Source: a virus
Direction: 5' to 3' (one strand)
Virus record (IMG/VR): IMGVR_UViG_3300037587_000445
Coordinates: 1-32,012 of that record
Length of the DNA stretch: 32,012 bases
Positions 31,260 to 32,012 of this stretch are shown here, one piece after another (within the stretch, counting starts at the first letter, position 1; each line of letters starts with the position of its first letter). The notes beneath the pieces were generated by a model. The model ran no database searches. It worked only from the letters and a program-made list of their open reading frames with translations, and was not told where the DNA came from. Position numbers and translations under genes: made by a program.

Positions 31260-31295
31260 ATAGTGCTAAATATAGTGCTAAATATAGTGCTAAAA
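31260..31295. repeat. Three tandem 12-bp repeats between divergent promoters
   Basis: ATAGTGCTAAAT at 31260, again at 31272, and ATAGTGCTAAAA at 31284. A fourth GTGCTAA box (31320-31326) overlaps the rightward -10. Likely operator array for a phage regulator, or iterons of an origin. Confidence 0.8.
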
Positions 31296-31299
31296 TTAC

Positions 31300-31329
31300 T
31301 TGACTCTCCCGATTAAACCGTGCTAAGTT
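31300..31329 (+). promoter_or_regulatory. Rightward promoter of the second early operon
   Basis: TTGACT (31300-31305), 18-base spacer, then TGC-TAAGTT (TG at 31321-31322, hexamer 31324-31329). The -10 contains the fourth GTGCTAA box. Weaker hexamer than the leftward promoter. Confidence 0.55.
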
Positions 31330-31363
31330 GGTTGCATAAACCGAAACAACAAAGGAAGGCATC

Positions 31364-31480
31364 ATGGATATCAAAAAATGTACTAACTGCGGAAGTGAGT
31401 ATTCTCACGAATGCTATGATTGCGATGAGTCCGAAGTGGCCGAGCTTGAGCAAGAAGAATACGACTCACTGGCTGACTAA
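31364..31480 (+). CDS. 38-residue double-CxxC zinc-finger peptide
   Basis: ATG with AAGGAAGG upstream. Reads MDIKKCTNCGSEYSHECYDC followed by an acidic tail (DESEVAELEQEEYDSLAD). Two CxxC pairs in 15 residues form a minimal zinc knuckle. It is the first gene rightward of the repeat array, and is followed by a strong terminator, so it is probably expressed on its own short transcript at high level. Such a tiny zinc protein might bind RNA polymerase, DNA or RNA; no family recognised. Confidence 0.65.
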   Translation: MDIKKCTNCGSEYSHECYDCDESEVAELEQEEYDSLAD

Positions 31481-31485
31481 CTATC

Positions 31486-31505
31486 GCGCCTTCGGGCGCT
31501 TTTTT
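31486..31505 (+). terminator. Terminator with UUCG-type loop
   Basis: GCGCC (31486-31490), TTCG loop, GGCGC (31495-31499), then six T. Directly after the zinc peptide; downstream genes need read-through, antitermination or a promoter not seen. Confidence 0.9.
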
Positions 31506-31523
31506 GGGTAACAAGGGGGCAAC

Positions 31524-31763
31524 ATGAAACTCGAACAGGCGAAATCACAATACCCGATACAGATAATGATACAGGGCGTTAAAACTCCTCTACTGGCAAC
31601 CGTTCAGTATTCGACACGGGTGAAAAAAATGGAGATAGTTGACCTAGTTTTGAGAGCTTCTAATGTCGACTATCACGTATTATCTCTAATATTAGATGAG
31701 ACAATTTACAACGAAGCGATATATCAGATGCAAAATCAAATAGAACAAGAGCGTATATCATGA
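31524..31763 (+). CDS. Hypothetical protein (79 aa)
   Basis: ATG with GGGGG upstream. A strand-rich start (YPIQIMIQGVKTPLLATVQ), then VEYS-like and helical MEIVDLVLRASNVDYHVLSL; C-terminal helix IYQMQNQIEQERIS. No membrane or metal motif. Overlaps the next gene by 4 bases (ATGA). Function unknown. Confidence 0.55.
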   Translation: MKLEQAKSQYPIQIMIQGVKTPLLATVQYSTRVKKMEIVDLVLRASNVDYHVLSLILDETIYNEAIYQMQNQIEQERIS

Positions 31764-31855
31764 AATGGCTAAGCTATTTTCTCAACTCGCCGCTATTTCC
31801 ACTCACTGTCGTTTTAGTGTTGATAGCGCTTGATTATTGGGGGCTGTGGTCATGA
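31760..31855 (+). CDS. Membrane peptide (31 aa)
   Basis: ATG overlaps the previous stop by 4 bases. Reads MKWLSYFLNSPLFPLTVVLV, then LIALDYWGLWS, with one hydrophobic helix at about residues 11-25. Coupled to the next gene by a 4-base overlap. Short, supported by coupling only. Confidence 0.45.
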   Translation: MKWLSYFLNSPLFPLTVVLVLIALDYWGLWS

Positions 31856-32007
31856 AAGGGCGACACATTTACACACTAACGCTGTTGTTAGTCGCTACAG
31901 TGACAGCAACGGCTTATATCTGGAGGCTGCAGCATGAAGAAAAGCAAGTTAATCCACTATCAAAAGAAGTGGCGCAAAAAGCACCTAGTAACTGGCGGCG
32001 AGGATAA
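31852..32007 (+). CDS. Small single-pass membrane protein (51 aa)
   Basis: ATG overlaps the previous stop by 4 bases. Basic start MKGRHIYTL, hydrophobic residues 7-24 (YTLTLLLVATVTATAYIW), then a polar tail. Its end overlaps a further gene start at 31934 by 74 bases in another frame, which is unusual; one of the two may not be translated. Confidence 0.45.
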   Translation: MKGRHIYTLTLLLVATVTATAYIWRLQHEEKQVNPLSKEVAQKAPSNWRRG

Positions 32008-32012
32008 TCCCA
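31934..32012 (+). CDS. Basic protein, truncated at the window end
   Basis: ATG 31934 has a textbook GGAGG 7 bases upstream, and is open to the last base. Visible residues: MKKSKLIHYQKKWRKKHLVT, then GGEDNP. Strongly basic start suggests DNA or RNA contact. The strong ribosome site makes it a better supported gene than the overlapping frame. The remaining sequence lies outside the window. Confidence 0.5.
   Translation, partial: MKKSKLIHYQKKWRKKHLVTGGEDNP

Noticed and set aside
1-32012. tRNA genes, CRISPR arrays, insertion sequences or a lysogeny module
   Set aside because: None were recognised on either strand: no cloverleaf-like segment, no regularly spaced repeats beyond the 12-bp array at 31.26 kb, and no integrase, excisionase or CI-type repressor.

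Overview
The window is a stretch of a tailed, long-tailed (siphovirus-type) double-stranded DNA phage or prophage of a Gram-negative bacterium. The evidence is an almost complete virion gene set in canonical order (terminase, portal, MuF-type head protein, protease/scaffold, capsid, neck, tail tube, tail chaperones, 1672-residue tape measure, fibre), a holin/peptidase lysis set, and a lipoprotein with a Gram-negative lipobox. Codon use looks moderately AT-leaning; a marine-type gammaproteobacterial host is a guess from overall style only. No integrase, CI-type repressor, tRNA, CRISPR or attachment site was seen, so lytic versus temperate is undecided.

Layout. 1-1000: the end of a plus-strand operon (a 5'-truncated protein plus a 62-residue protein), closed by a strong terminator. 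1020-10298: plus-strand packaging and head genes. 10295-13993: island A, twelve overlapping small genes on the minus strand, inserted between a head-tail connector gene and the rest of the neck genes. 14086-17255: plus-strand neck, tail-tube and tail-chaperone genes; the second chaperone frame has no proper start and probably arises by -1 frameshifting. 17273-18081: island B, four coupled minus-strand genes between the chaperones and the tape measure. 18215-24141: tape measure and a tail-tip protein. 24142-24765: a free-standing HNH/AP2-type gene on the minus strand. 24915-27582: fibre, accessory virion protein, an exported protein and a tiny lipoprotein. 27620-31200: a minus-strand operon running from a control region at 31.2 kb through small proteins, a Rad52-type annealing protein and a long coiled-coil protein to endolysin, a small membrane protein and holin. 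31300-32012: the start of a rightward operon of small proteins that leaves the window.

Working together. Plus-strand virion genes come in blocks, and most blocks start with a -10-like TGnTAnAAT element with no clear -35. Minus-strand islands A and B instead have TTGACT -35 boxes. Both islands begin with homologous 53-54 residue proteins whose layout resembles a miniature helix-turn-helix domain; island B's promoter carries a perfect 9-bp inverted repeat around its -10. Independent promoter, operator, small unknown genes and a small putative DNA-binding protein inside the structural region is the architecture of phage anti-defence (for example acr-aca) loci, although here the regulator-like gene comes first. 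The most notable regions are these two islands and the divergent control region at 31.2-31.33 kb with three tandem 12-bp repeats.

All function calls come from reading motifs and gene order; no database search was run.
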